Below, piece by piece: positions 42,520 to 55,213 of a stretch of 64,000 nt of DNA. Every line of letters begins with the position of its first letter. The stretch's first letter is position 1. The notes beneath the pieces were generated by a model. The model ran no database searches. It saw only the letters and a program-made list of their open reading frames with translations, and was not told where the DNA came from. The translations under genes were made by a program, and so were the position numbers. The stretch comes from Pogostemon cablin. Its lineage: Eukaryota; Streptophyta; Magnoliopsida; Lamiales; Lamiaceae. Location of the stretch: positions 20,350,336-20,414,335 of the forward strand of contig CM042962.1 of NCBI GenBank assembly GCA_023678885.1, read 5' to 3'.

Positions 42520-43480
42520 ATGTGTCATGATGCCTATTAAAGTCTCTAGTGGAGAGGTGAGAGGTTCATATAAATATGATGGTCTCATGCGACTCTTCGG
42601 ATACTTGAGTGATGTTAAAAGGCAAGAGGTCATGGATGAGTTGATGAATGAATTGTGAATGCTTGGAGTAGGAATTGAAGGGGAAACCTAGATCAATTTA
42701 TTCTCCATAATTTGCCTAGTGTTTTGAGCAAGTTCTACCTGAAATACGAGAGGCTGTGTATGGTGGGGAACATCTGACAAAACATGTGACAAAGGAAATC
42801 CAATTTCATCAAGATGTGAACAAGGTTAGTATCTTATTCACTAGTCGTTGAAGCATGATTAGTGATGACATTTACTGACACATTGTGTGTAGATAACAGA
42901 GTCACTAAAAGCCTGCAACTAAGTGATGATGAGATTGTAATATACATGGGTAAAACTACGAGAGTAGTGGCTGTTGTAGTGGGAGTTGTTTATTTATCTT
43001 ATGATATGAATAAACGTTACGTTTTGAGAAATTGTCTTTACGTACGTTTTTCATAGAAAGAATTTGATTTCAGTTTCTATACATTTACGGATGGATACTC
43101 CATTTCATTTAAATGACATGGTCATAGTAATGAGGAATAGGGCTATAATCTATTGTGGTACGTTGGTGGACAATTTGAACACTCTTAAATAATGTTTATC
43201 ACACGAATGCAAAAAATAGTAATTAATAACGTGTCTTCTAATCCTAATAAGAGAAAGACTCTTATGGAAATGATTAGATAGATGATGAATCACTAAATTC
43301 ATTTTATGGGTATGCCCTAGAAACAGTAATTCGTATGAATGTTTGTCTGTTTGTGGGATATCCTAGAAAAATGAAGGGTGATGATTTATTTAGTCCAAAA
43401 GATCGAAGGGTGATTGTTAACACAAACACTAGATATTTGGAAAAAGACTATGTAATAAATCATAAACCTATGTATAAATT
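42520..43480 (+). pseudogene. Old copia gag/protease/pre-integrase remnants
   Basis: Decayed stretches recall a copia polyprotein: GGSYKYDG-like start of gag near 42,560, the protease-to-integrase linker near 42,880-43,050 (DDEIVIYMG, then VLRNCLYV) and RKNLISVS near 43,055. Stops and frame changes occur every few dozen codons. Confidence 0.55.
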
Positions 43481-43849
43481 GTTCTAATGGAAGTGAGAGG
43501 GAAAACACAAAGTATTAGTACCAAGTGTACAAGAGGATATACCACAAGGTAAACTGCAACGCTTGTCACATCTGATACACAATTGCGTGTAGTGCCTTGT
43601 CGTAGTGGGAGGGTTGTTCGATAACCTGTAAGATATATGCTTTGGGAGAGTCGTGAGACTTGGTTCCTAGTAAACATGGAATGGACCCACGGATATGACG
43701 AAGCACCACAAGATAGAAATGTCGAATCTTTGCAAAGTGCAATAGTTTCTGAAAAAGAATCGATAGATTATAAATCAAGTATGGGAGCTTGTAGGACTAC
43801 TAAATGGTGTAAAAGTCATTGGAAGTAGTCATACTAAATAAAAGAGGAT

Positions 43850-45240
43850 CATATGGTAAGGTGAAAACCTTAGATTCAAGCTTGTTGCAAAAAGATATAC
43901 TCAGAAAGAAATGGTTCGATTATGAAAAACATGTTTGCCGGTAGCTATGCCTATGTAGCTCCAGATTCTTTTATTTATTGCTATTCATATTGATTATGAG
44001 GAATAGAAAATAGATGTCAAGGCAGCTTTCCTGATTGGAAGTTTTGAGGAAACATCTGTGTAATGTAACCAGAGTGATTCATTGCAAAGGGTTAGGAACA
44101 TTTTGAGTGTAAGCTTAAAGGTGTCCATCGATGGACTAAAGCAAGCTTCAAGATTATAGAACATCCATTTTGATGAGGAAATTCAGTGATATGAATTTAA
44201 TCAATGCTCGGATGTGTCTTGTGTATTGAAAAGAGTGACAGAAACGTGGTGGTATTTCTTGTATTGTACGTAGATAATATATTGCTCATTGGAGACAATG
44301 AAAGAGTATTGTCGGGCGTATGGGTATGGTTGATAAAGCGGTATGAGATGAAGGACTTAAGAGAAGCAAAAATATCCTTTTGATCACGGTAATACAGATC
44401 ATAAGAAATGATGTTACGCTTGTCTCAAGCTTCATGAGATGATACGATCCTTACTTGTTTTAGCATGTGACTTTATCTAAGGAGATGTGTCTTGAGACAT
44501 AGAGAAGATAAAGGTAATGAAAGCAGTTCATTATGTTTCGGCGAATAAGGAAGCTTAATCTAAGGAATGATATGCATGAGTATGGATAATTATTTTGCCG
44601 AAGGCATGAACAGTGGGTATCAAGGTAACCTGAAATAAGAATGTTGAACTGTGGTAACACATAATTTTGAAGTACCTGAAAAGGACTAGAAACTATATGT
44701 GGGCTTACCGGACAGATTCACTGCTTCTTAGGGGTTACATAGATTCAGATTTTCAAATAAGATAGGGACGGCAGTAAATCCACCTCAAAGGTTATGTGTT
44801 TAATATTAGGAAGTAGAGTCATAATGTGGAGAAGTGTTATATAGAAATATATTTCAGACTCCGGACTCCATCATGAAAAGATGATAAATTAGACCTTATA
44901 AGGTAGCCAAAAGTATCTATATGACTCTAGAAACTTCATGATGGACTTCGAAGTGATTCTAAGTTTGTCCAAGGTTATCACAATTTATTTTGATGATAAT
45001 GGTGCAGTTGCAAACTTGAAAGAATCACGAGCCCATAAGATAATTAAACATATGGAGCGCGAGTACCACCTGTTACGAGAAATCGTATGATGAGGGGAAG
45101 GTTGTTGTCACCAAGATTGCATCGGATGATGACCTAGTAAATTCATTTACAAGGACCTTAAGGCGAGAGCTTTTGATGGTCGTGTAGTGGGAGTGGGAAT
45201 CAGATATATGGCGGAAGACATGACAGCATAATCTTTTAGT
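43850..45240 (+). pseudogene. Old copia reverse transcriptase and RNase H remnants
   Basis: Recognisable motifs are DVKAAFLIGSFEE near 44,013, GLKQASR near 44,138, an eroded LYVDD near 44,262-44,278, and the RNase H end DDNGAVANLKESRAHKIIKH near 44,991-45,053, followed by VVVTKIASDDD and FTRTL. The polypurine stretch AAGTGGGAGAT ends at 45,253. It is inactive. Confidence 0.75.
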
Positions 45241-45253
45241 ATAAGTGGGAGAT

Positions 45254-46647
45254 TGTTGGATTGTATACTAAAAGCCTAGTTTTTTGTATGAACAATATTT
45301 AAACAATTAATTTAAAATGAGAATCATATGATCAAATGATTGCGTCTTATAATTTATTTATATGCACGATGCAATAGTCCACTTGTTTTATACTATAGAT
45401 AATATATTATGAGACAACACGCGGAAGTCATATTATCGATTTCCTTATAAAGTATAAACAAATGCTCATAACTGAGATAGACGGGGACTCTTTATCGGGA
45501 TGGTTGTAGTGTGATATGGTATTAGTTTGTCTTGACTATAGAATCACATTAGTGCACTTGTGTGTATTAAGCAGGACCGCTTAGGATCGTTCGACTTGTA
45601 CTGTTTATATAGAAGAACTTGATCTCAGTTATTATGGATATTCGTACTCTTAATCCCTATACAATAACCTCAACAAGTATGACAGTATGTATTTCTTTGA
45701 TCCATCAATGAGTGAGATTTACATGTATTAAATCAACAAACTCAGTAAGTTGGGAAGTAGTGTTGTCTCTATGGTGTGCTGTTGATTGTAGAAGGAATCC
45801 GTGTCCGTTATAGGTTGATGATGTCCCCTTGAGGAGCTCATAATGATTATCATGTAAACCCTGCAGGTGGATTTATTCCGGCATGATAATGAGGTTGAGT
45901 GGTACTACTCTCGGATGAGATATTAATTAATGGAGTTGTCAGTAACTTAATTAATTAATAGACATTGTATATCTTAAACATGGGGAGACTAACGGGCTCA
46001 TAATAAGAAGGAGCCCATAACGTAATTATAGGATTAGAACGGTAGTGCAGTAATAATATTTTAGTGGTATATATTATTATTATTGGAGTTAAGTATAAGC
46101 TTTGGGCTAAGCTTGGATACTTAAGCTCAATGAAGGCCCAACTCTAATTTCTCCTCCTGGTCCCTACTGTAGCCCATATATAAGTCATCTCAGCTGTTCG
46201 GAAACCCTAATCTATGAGATTAATCACGCCTAATATTGTGAGGAGGGTGAGGGAACAACAGAATGAGAAGATCTCGAAGATCGTCGCCCACACAACGTCG
46301 AGATTGGACTTGAGAATACAACAAAAGACTGGAAGGTTATATGCTGCTACTGTCTGCCACATTCTATGATTTTTATAAAATTTTATAGACTTCAAAATAG
46401 GACATGTGATATACTGATGGAAATTCAAGGAAGATGATCATTTTGACATGTAGATCATTCAAATCCGATATTAGATGAGAGAGTTATGCCCAAAACGGAG
46501 AGGCTGCGCAGGCTGCCAGCGAGAATTCATCTTCTCCAACATACCCTGGTGAAAGGTAATATGTTTCTTGTTTTCTTGCTTCCGCTGCATGTTAGAAACG
46601 TATGGAACCTTAACGGTTCACGTTAACCAAACGATCGAATGTTAATA
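45254..46647 (+). repeat. 3' LTR of the old copia element
   Basis: The 1394-bp LTR starts TGTTGGATTG. Its end has mutated to TTAATA where the 5' LTR has CCAACA. It is followed by the target duplication CAACC. Confidence 0.9.
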
Positions 46648-46689
46648 CAACCGGTTGTACTCTAGTCCCTCTTTATGTGAATTGTTTTC

Positions 46690-46788
46690 AGTGAATCCCG
46701 ACTCCCATATACTAAAAAGGAAATGTGCCAATTTTTATGGAACAAACTAAAAAGAAAATTGTGTTAACTTTTATGGACGGAGGGAGTA
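46690..46788. mobile_element. Stowaway MITE, right half
   Basis: CTAAAAAGGAAATGTGCC, then TTTTATGGACGGAGGGAG|TA, corresponds to the right half of the complete copy at 9,633-9,896. The left half is missing. Confidence 0.65.
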
Positions 46789-47029
46789 ATTAAAGAAAAC
46801 ACACCCCTTTCCCAAGTAATAGTTACATATAGAATTAAACGCATTTTCAGTTCCATAACTTTTGCCAAATTTGATTTTCGTTCCAAATTATTTAAAATTT
46901 TTTATTTAGATCAGTATCTATCTCAAAATTTTATATTTCGTCCCAAAATAATTTTTTGTCGCAAAAAAAAATTCAAGAGTTATGGGACAATTTGCGATTT
47001 ACATAATAATTTTTGCGAGGATTAAAAAA

Positions 47030-47222
47030 GATATTTTAATGTGTAATGAGGTGAGAAAAATAATAATTTAATATAAAGTGGGTAGTTATATTAGTGTTAT
47101 GTGTAGACTCATATGAATATATTACTTGTTTGTGTGATTCTTATCTACCAAAAAAGGAAACATAACTATGGGGTGAGATGACTAAAATTAAAATGTGTAA
47201 CTATTATTGTGGGGCGAGGGAG
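47030..47222. mobile_element. Stowaway-related MITE fragment
   Basis: AAAGTGGGTAGTTATATTAG and a GGGCGAGGGAG|TA right end resemble the complete copy at 9,633-9,896. The left end is not recognisable. Confidence 0.5.
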
Positions 47223-47460
47223 TACATCTTACTAATTTTTACTTATTATTATTATGGCATTCCCTTACTAAATAATTTATTATATATATTGGTAATTTTT
47301 ATTGATAAAGTAATAGTCGGTAATTTTCTTACTGTAAAATTCTAAATCCGTTTTATTATTAATAATTTTATTAACAATTTATATAATGATTCTATAATAA
47401 ATAACAATATATATTATTTATTTGATTAAAATATTATGTCATTTTCTTACTTTAAAATAT

Positions 47461-47495
47461 ATAATAATAATAATAATAGTAATAATAATAATAAT
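47461..47495. repeat. (AAT)n microsatellite
   Basis: About eleven AAT/ATA trinucleotides with one interruption. Confidence 0.85.
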
Positions 47496-47754
47496 TTGTT
47501 AGTATTTACGATAGAAATTAATCATAAAAAAATTATTTATTAGTTTTTTTTTGTACACTCATATTGAATAAATGGTCTACTTAATTAATAACTAAGTATA
47601 AATATTGATTTTGTGAAACAGTGTAGTGCAATGTTTATATACTAATTTATAAATAGTTTTTTTTTTATGTATTTTATATTATTGTATGTTAATCTTTTTT
47701 TTGAAAAGATATTTACATTCGAAACATATACATATATATAGAGGGAAATTTATT

Positions 47755-47762
47755 TATATATA

Positions 47763-47818
<56 letters not shown>
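47755..47818. repeat. (TA)n microsatellite
   Basis: More than 25 TA dinucleotides with one TTTA interruption. Confidence 0.9.
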
Positions 47819-47821
<3 letters not shown>

Positions 47822-48089
47822 TATAGCATTATAAAAACATTTTAATAATTCTAGGATTTGAAACCCTATAAATTCTGACGTGTTTCTCCTTCTTAAATTT
47901 AAATAGAATTGATTGTTATATTAGATAATGAATCCAATTTATCATAGGTTAAAAAAGTCTTTTTCAATTATTCGAACATCTAAAAATGTTATTGATCTGG
48001 ATCAAATTGATCCGTTTAGCATCGTCCATTAAATAATGATACTTCTTAATCCAATTGCAAAAAACAAATGTATACATATTGGGCTGACG

Positions 48090-48530
48090 GAAGGAATATC
48101 ATTTTTTATTAAAAATGTTATTACTTTTTATTTTTGTTACAAATTATTTTTGAAATAATTTGATTAGTTGAATATCACTTTTTCTTATTTAAATATTTTT
48201 TTATTTAAATATTATCACTTTTTCTTTTATGAAAATTTCATAAAATAATTTAATAATAACTGTATCATTTTACAATTTCTTTTAGTTAATGATCACACTT
48301 TTAAATATTATTTGTATTTTAAAATTTTAAAATCAATTATTTTAAATGTATAATAATAGGAAATAGATTTAGTTGATATCAGGCTTAATCAAACGAATAG
48401 GCCTTTTTCTGGAATTTATCGTGGGTGACCGGCTTTGCCCACTTTTTTATTTTTTATAATAATATATTAATTAATTGATGGATATTAATCCGTCTCACAA
48501 AACAAAATGAAATCGGTCTTATCTACCCAT
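48090..48530 (-). repeat. Dispersed composite repeat, copy B
   Basis: In reverse complement this matches copy A at 11,160-11,960: GTGAGACGGATTAATA, TTAATTAATATATTA, GCCGGTCACCCACG, then AAAAAGGC, GTTTGATTAA, CTGATATC and TTATACATTTAAAA, and finally the GTGATAATATTTAAAT array. The matching order over several hundred bases shows common origin. Confidence 0.65.
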
Positions 48531-48960
48531 AAAAAATATACATTATTATTCAAAACGAAAAAAAAAAAAAAAGCATACTGATCAAGAAAAGTAAACTTGT
48601 TCGTTACAAATATGTACCACATTTATTTATTTAAAAAAATAGCCGCTGTTATCCTCAGATCTTCTTAATGACACCCAATTTTATAGGACGAATACTTATA
48701 CAAGTAATGACACTTGGAGAGTTTGACAGTGATTTTAAAGTATAGTTTTATTTACTTATGGAACATTAATAAAATATGAATTGTAGAATAGAGAATTTAA
48801 TCCTTTTTAACAAGTCTTGTGTGAGACAATCTTATATAAGAGCTTATGTGAGACGGATATAAAGTGATCATTAATGAAAGTTGATATTCAATATACAAAA
48901 ATTAATGATAATATTATAGTGAACTACTTATAAATAATTTATAATATAAATAAAAGTAAT

Positions 48961-49272
48961 ATCCCCTCTATCCGGTTGTAAGGTATCCATTTGCTTTTTG
49001 CACGTAGACAATTTTAAGGTCTTTATTTACTTTTTGCATATCCGGTTGTAAGGTATCCATTTGCTTTTTGCACGTAGACAATTTTAAGGTCTTTATTTAC
49101 TTTTTGCACGTGTATTAAGGAATATTATTATAATAGGTAAAGTGGGTAGTTGTATTAGAGGGAAGTGCTGGGTCATATTGGATACTTTTTTTTACTAAAT
49201 ATAGAAAATTGATACATTTGAATCGGACGACATGAATAATGAAATGGATACCTCAGAAGCGGACGGAGTGAG
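48961..49272. mobile_element. Stowaway-like MITE with an internal 70-bp duplication
   Basis: The right end GCGGACGGAGTGAG|TA and left end CCCCTCTATCCGG are imperfect inverted copies. A perfect tandem duplication of 70 bp (48,969-49,038 and 49,039-49,108) begins TATCCGGTTGTAAGGTATCC, directly after the left end. Confidence 0.65.
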
Positions 49273-49568
49273 TAATATTTTATACCAAAAATAAAAATAT
49301 TTTATAATAAAAATAATAATGATACTATTATAACTATTTATCGTTTCAAGTAATGACTTGCGCTGGACGATCGAACACAACTAATTGTCATCCCCATTGT
49401 CTTTTGAATCACCATCAAGTTCAACCCCATAAAAGCCGAATTAATTAATTTCTATATGTATATTTAATTTGACTAAGTTGACCGGTCAGCTGACAACATA
49501 TGGAAACGCCAACACAATTATCCCGTGTTGGAGTCCACAGCTAAGCATTAATCAATTTTCTCTATATA

Positions 49569-49830
49569 CTCCCTCCATCATTTTTAATGATTATATATTT
49601 CTAATTTAAGCGTCTTATATTAATAGATATATATTTTCTTTTTTTATATCTTATATATACTAATTGCGAATAAACTGCTATAAATAATTTTTAAAAGTAT
49701 GAGGAGTCGCTATATATTAATTTGAGCATCTTATCTTAATAGATATATATTTTTTTATGTCTTATATATACTAATTGCGAATACGCTACTATAAATAACT
49801 TTTAAAAGTATGAGGTGTCACGATGTGGTT
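49569..49830. repeat. 116-bp tandem duplication after a Stowaway-like end
   Basis: TA|CTCCCTCC at 49,567-49,576 is a Stowaway-type end. Two units follow, starting TAATTTAAGCGTCTTAT (49,602) and TAATTTGAGCATCTTAT (49,718), and share ACTAATTGCGAATA and TTTTAAAAGTATGAGG. No right end was found. Confidence 0.65.
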
Positions 49831-51330
49831 AATTGTCGTATTTTTTATTTTATTTTATTTTAATATATAATCTTTCTACTTTTATTTATTTATTATTACT
49901 ATCTTATTCATGTGTATCTATAAATTAAATACTACATTTAATTATATTTTTTTATTAGGTTTGGAATAGATAATTAAACAAATCAATAAAAATATATCCA
50001 ACTTATTATTATTTTTATTATTATTACTATTATTATTAATCACGTATATCTTCAAATTAAACAACAACTTTAATCATATTTTTTTATTGGTTAGAATAGA
50101 TATTTTTATTTTTATTTTAATATCACATATAATTTTTCTATTTTTTATTATGATTATATTATTAATGTATATCAATATATATTTATTTATAATTAAAAAG
50201 TAAACCTTAAAATTAGATAAATAAATCAATTAATAAAAATATATCTTAAAATTTTTTGAATATATCTTCATTATTAAATTACAATATGCATTTAATATTG
50301 GATTATTTAATTAATTTTCTTATAAAATATAATTTATCCGCATATTATGCGGGAATATGTACTCGTATAAGACTGTATAGCATGAACATTTGCACTTTTT
50401 ATAAGCTGTTTTCATATGATTATTACATAGTTTTAACATTGTTTGTGGAGTTTATTTCTTAATTTTATATTATCAAAAACTTAACGAGTTTTGTTGAAAT
50501 TTTGTAGATTTAAAGTATAAAGAGATTAATAAATGTAAAAAAAAGAATTGGTTGGCCGCCCAAGTAGTAACTTATTGTGTGATGGCACGTTTGACTACAA
50601 TGCACGCACCAATACATTTTAATGCAAGTGCTAGGCCCCATTGGATTTAAATATGAGTAATTGAACTATAAATAGAACATGCAGGAACATTTGTTTCCAT
50701 GAAGAATTGAGTTGATTTAATGGTTGAATTGATGGTGATCGAATCTTATGATCTACGTAATCCGTTCAGGTTCCATGCACATCTAACGCAGCGGAATTAT
50801 AAAAAGTATTATCTTTCACAAAAAAATTGGCGAAAAGGTCTAAATCAGCTGCAGAAACGATCACTTGATCTTCTGCTATATTCATATGCCTCATCTAGAC
50901 GTTGTGTGGGCGATGATCCTCTAGGCAATCCCAATCCACAGTCTCCCTCATATTTCTTACATTCTCTCTTATCACATGAGAAATTTGATTTCTCATCTTA
51001 AGAATGAATTACCCGTGAATTACTGATGACTGGGACTGCTGAAATGATTTATTTATAGGCTACATGACACGACCCACCTTACATAACTTATAATTTAAAT
51101 ACTACTTAACATACAAATCATCATTATAAACTGCATATACATTTTTTTCTCACATAATATATTCATAACTGAAATCATAGTCTAACATATGTCACCAATT
51201 TCTGACACCACCTCAATCCACCCAAACTTGTCACAATACTTATTATATTATATAATAAAATATCAGGGGAAACAAAATAAACCCACGGCCTAGCCCAACA
51301 AGGCGTGTTAATAATATCATGATAATTCAT
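49831..51330. other. AT-rich intergenic DNA, possible LTR fragment at its end
   Basis: No gene is supported. The segment from 51,064 (TGACACGACCCACCTTACAT) resembles the start of a gypsy LTR but has no partner in the window. A word CACATCTAACGCAGCGGAA near 50,780 recalls retrotransposon LTR sequence; again no partner was found. Confidence 0.35.
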
Positions 51331-52035
51331 CGCACAATCTTACCACTCTTTTGATGTTGGTTGATAATTTGTAGAGTTTGAAAGTGAAATCGCACGACGG
51401 GGAAGGATTATACACAATGGGAGTGACTGGCCATGTTCCAACAGTCGGCTTTTAAAATTTGACTCCAGACACGACATGAGTCGTGTCACGTAACACGGCC
51501 AAAAGGTGGCCGTGTTGGACGAATTGATGTCGCCACACGGCCACATGTTACAGGACAGTGTTGGCGGCACGGGTCGTGTACCTGCAGTTCTGATTTCTCC
51601 AATTTTCAAATTCAAGTCTTGTCTTCCCCTGTTTTAATGCTTCCAATACTCCCTATTCATGCTCAAAACTCATAAACATCATTAGCTCAACATTAGTTAT
51701 CAAAATATGGATTATCATCTACTTCAACACAACCAAATGGACTAAAATCACACCAAAACTTATGAGAAAAATTTCAAAATTAGCCCGAAAATATGAAAAG
51801 TATATGCTTTCAAGATAAAGTATGTCACACCACACCATATCCCCCAAAACTTAAATTGAAACAAGAGTTTCGAATTAAGTTTGCAAAAAGTGGTGTGACG
51901 AACTTACACACTTCAATTCAAGCACCCTTCGTATCTTTAAAACTCCTTCTCACAAGCACAATCCACCTACAAGGCCAAAAATGCAAAACAAAAAGAAATA
52001 ATTACAATCCTAAACTACTAAAAGGATACGATCTT

Positions 52036-53485
52036 TCAATAGGTGAAGGTATCCACATATACCAACTCCCTTTGAGAGGGAGAATGGTAATGTTTCACCC
52101 TTTGACCATTAACCACAAAAGCACTTCCATCTAATCCTTCAAGCTTCAAGGTACCATCATCTCTAGCCTCAATCACCAAGTATAGACCGGTCCATTTGGA
52201 ATGAAGTTTTCCGGGGAACAACTTAAGTCTTGAATTGCACAATAGAACTTTATCCCCCGGAATAAACTCCCTTGTTTTAATCCTTTCATCATGCCATCTC
52301 TTGAGCTTCTCCTTCAAAATTCTTGAGCTTGAATAAGCTTCTTCTCTAAACTCTTCCAATTCAACCAATTGGAGACAACTTTTCTTTCCGGATTCTTTCT
52401 CATCAAAGTTCAACTTCCGAAGGGCCTATAATGCCTTATGCTCCAACTCCACGGTAAATGGCATGCCTTTCCATAAACAAGCTTGTAAGGAGAAAAACCT
52501 AGGGCGGTCTTGTAGGCCATTCGATAAGCCCAAAGGGCAACGTTAAGTTTAGAAGGCCAATCCTTTCAATTTCCATTGACCGTCTTCTCAAGTACAAGCT
52601 TCACTTGCCTATTTGACACTTCCGCCAAGCCATTTGTTTGAGGATGGTAAGGTGTAGAAACCTTATGCTTCATTCCATAGCCATTCCAGAGCTTCTCAAT
52701 AAGCTTATTGATGAAGTGAGATCCCTTATCACTAATCATGGCCTTTGGCACCCCAAATCTAGCAAAGATGTTATTCTTTAAGAAAGCCTTGACCACTAGA
52801 GTATCATTTGTCCTTGTCGGGATTGCTTCCACCCATTTAGACACATAATCCACCGCAAGTAATATGCAAAGGTAACAATTGGAATGCGGAAATGGGCCCA
52901 TGAAGTCCATCCCCCATACATCGAACACCTCAACTTCAAAAATGTTCCTCATGGGTATTTCATCATGTTGCCCTATTCTTCCAATTCTTTGGCACATATC
53001 ACACCCCTTGATGTACTCCTTACAATCTTTGAATAAGTTGACCAAAACAAACCCGATTGTAGGATCTTTGCTCCTGTCTTTTGAAATCCAAAGTGACCTC
53101 CACATGGTGAACTATGACACATCTCCATGACACTCACTTTTTCCTCTTCTGGGATACACATTCGTATGATTCCATCCGGAAAATTCTTGAATAGAAGATG
53201 ATCATCCCACAAGTACTCTTTAACATCATGATAGAATTTCTTCCTCCTAGACTCGGTTAGATGATCCGACTTAAGACCACAAACTAAATAGTTCACAAAA
53301 TCCGCATAACATGTCCTCTCAGTCTCACATAAAGTATACATCCTTTGAAAATCAATTTGAAGTAACTCTTCATCCGGAAACACATCCTTAATGAACTCCA
53401 TGGTTCCTTCTTCCTCAACATTTTTCAAACGTGACAAGTGGTCGGCTATAACTTTTTCAACTCCCTTCTTATCACGTATCTCCAC
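52036..53485 (-). pseudogene. Athila integrase
   Basis: Three open pieces cover it: 53,485-52,973 with the pre-integrase and zinc finger start (VIADHLSRL, CHSSPCGGHFGFQKT); 53,105-52,566 with CDMCQRIG, VWGMDFMGPFP, MISDKGSHF and YHPQTNGLAEVSNRQ (the catalytic D, D, E); and 52,413-52,036 with the C-terminal GDKVLLCNSRLKLFPGKLHS. Frame changes near 53,000-53,100 and 52,420-52,566 break the chain. Confidence 0.8.
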
Positions 53486-53494
53486 ATCAAACTC

Positions 53495-55065
53495 CTACAA
53501 CAAAAGAACCCAATGAATTAGTCTTGGTTTAGCATCTTTCTTACTCATCAAATACCTAATGGCGGCATGATCCGTATAAACAATCGTTTTTGTGCCAACT
53601 AGGTATGGACGAAATTTTTCAAAAGCATAAACCACAGATAAAAACTCTTTTTTCGTTGTGGTGTAATTCTTTTGATTTGCATTGAACGTCTTGGATGCAT
53701 AGTAGATGGCCCGGAACTTCTTCTCTCTCACTTGTCCTAGCACTACTCCCAAAGCATTGTCACTTGCATCACAATAAAGCTTAAAGGGCTTACTCCAATC
53801 GGGAGAGACAAGGATTGGTGAAGAAATTTGAGCTTCCTTGAGTACCTTAATGCATCAAGACATTCATCATTAAATTCAAACGGAGCATCTTTTTCAAGCA
53901 ACTTACACAAAGGTTTGGCTATATTAGAAAAATCCTTTATAAAACGTCGATAGAACCCGGCGTGGCCAAGGAACGATCTAACCCCTTTTTCATTCTTTGG
54001 TGGGGGAAGATGTTCAATGGCTACAACCTTTGCCTTATCAACTTTCAAACCTTTCTTCGAAATGTGATGTCCAAGTACGATACCCTCTTGAACCATAAAA
54101 TGACATTTTTTCCAATTCAAGACTAGGTTCGTATCTTGACATCGCTGCAAAATCATAGAAAGATTAGCCAAGCATATATCAAATGAAGATCCAAAGATGG
54201 AAAAATCATCCATAAAAACCTCCATTATATTTTCAATCAATCCCCTAAAAATGACCATCATACAATGTTGAAAGGTAGCGGGGGCATTGCACAACCCAAA
54301 GGGCAATTTATAAAAAGCAAACGTGTCATATGGACAAGTAAAAGTTATTTTCTCTTGATTCTCGGGGGCTATCATGATTTGGTTGTAACCCGAGTAACCA
54401 TCTAGAAAACAATAATACTTATATCCCGCCAACCTATCAAGCATTTGATCAATAAAAGGCAAAGAAAAATGATCTTTACGAGTGTTTTATTAAGTTGCCT
54501 ATAATCACAACACACTCTCCAACCCGTTTTAACCCTTGTAGCAAGCTCTTCATCAAATTCCTTTTTAACAATGATTAGACCCCCTTTCTTAGCCACAACA
54601 TGAAAAGGACTTACATGAGGACTATCACTTATGACATAAACAATGTTAGCATCTAACTATTTCAAAACTTCTTTCCTTACCACTTCTTGCATAATTGGGT
54701 TCAAACGCCTTTGAGGTTGTATGCATGACTTATCTTCTTCAATCAACCTTATGTGATGCATGCATATTGTGGGGCTTAATACCTTTCAAATCATCAAGAC
54801 TCCACCCAATAGCACTTTTGTGCTCTCTAAGGACCCTCAACAATTTATCAAGTTCTAAAGGTGAAAGAGACGATGACACTATTACCGAAAAAGTCTTGTT
54901 CTCTCCCAAATACGCATACATAAGGTGATCGGGTAAAGACTTCAAATCCTCTTTCCCTTTTTCCACTTTTTGCTCTTCACCTTCAACTTCCAAAGAAAGA
55001 TATTCTCTCTTTCCATAGTACATCAACTTGGCTTCCTCTTCTTGCATTTTCCTACAAGCATTCAA
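53495..55065 (-). pseudogene. Athila reverse transcriptase and RNase H
   Basis: Pieces in order: 55,065-54,739 (LPDHLMYAYLGENKTFSVIV and LREHKSAIGWSLDDLKGI), 54,596-54,402 (WRVCCDYRQLNK), 54,462-53,743 (YCFLDGYSGYNQI, YKLPFGLCNAPATFQ, catalytic FMDDFSIFG, FLGHAGFYRRFIKDFS) and 53,752-53,495 (RNase H: YYASKTFNANQKNYTTTKKE and YTDHAAIRYL). At least three frameshifts lie between them. Confidence 0.82.
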
Positions 55066-55213
55066 ATCATGTAAGCAATCTTTATATCATCATCTTCTAG
55101 ACAATGGAAAGAAAAGTTAGAGTTAAGAGATAATGTAAGAGAGTGGCTTATGCTTGTCTCAAGAGGATCTTTAGATAAGAAGAATGACCAATTCTCTTGA
55201 ACAACTTCATCAA

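Larger units (their letters stand above)
28609..46647 (+). mobile_element. Old Ty1/copia retrotransposon, split by a Tekay gypsy insertion
   Basis: The 5' LTR lies in two parts (28,609-28,911 and 38,679-39,770) and the 3' LTR is complete (45,254-46,647). The 5' LTR parts sum to 1395 bp, against 1394 bp for the 3' LTR. The flanking CAACT and CAACC fit a 5-bp target duplication with one change. Primer site and polypurine tract are in place. The internal region is full of stops, so the element is dead. It is clearly older than the gypsy element inside it. Confidence 0.88.

Noticed and set aside
51064..51330. Gypsy LTR beginning at TGACACGACCCACC
   Set aside because: No partner LTR, end or target duplication was found, so it is mentioned only as a possible fragment.
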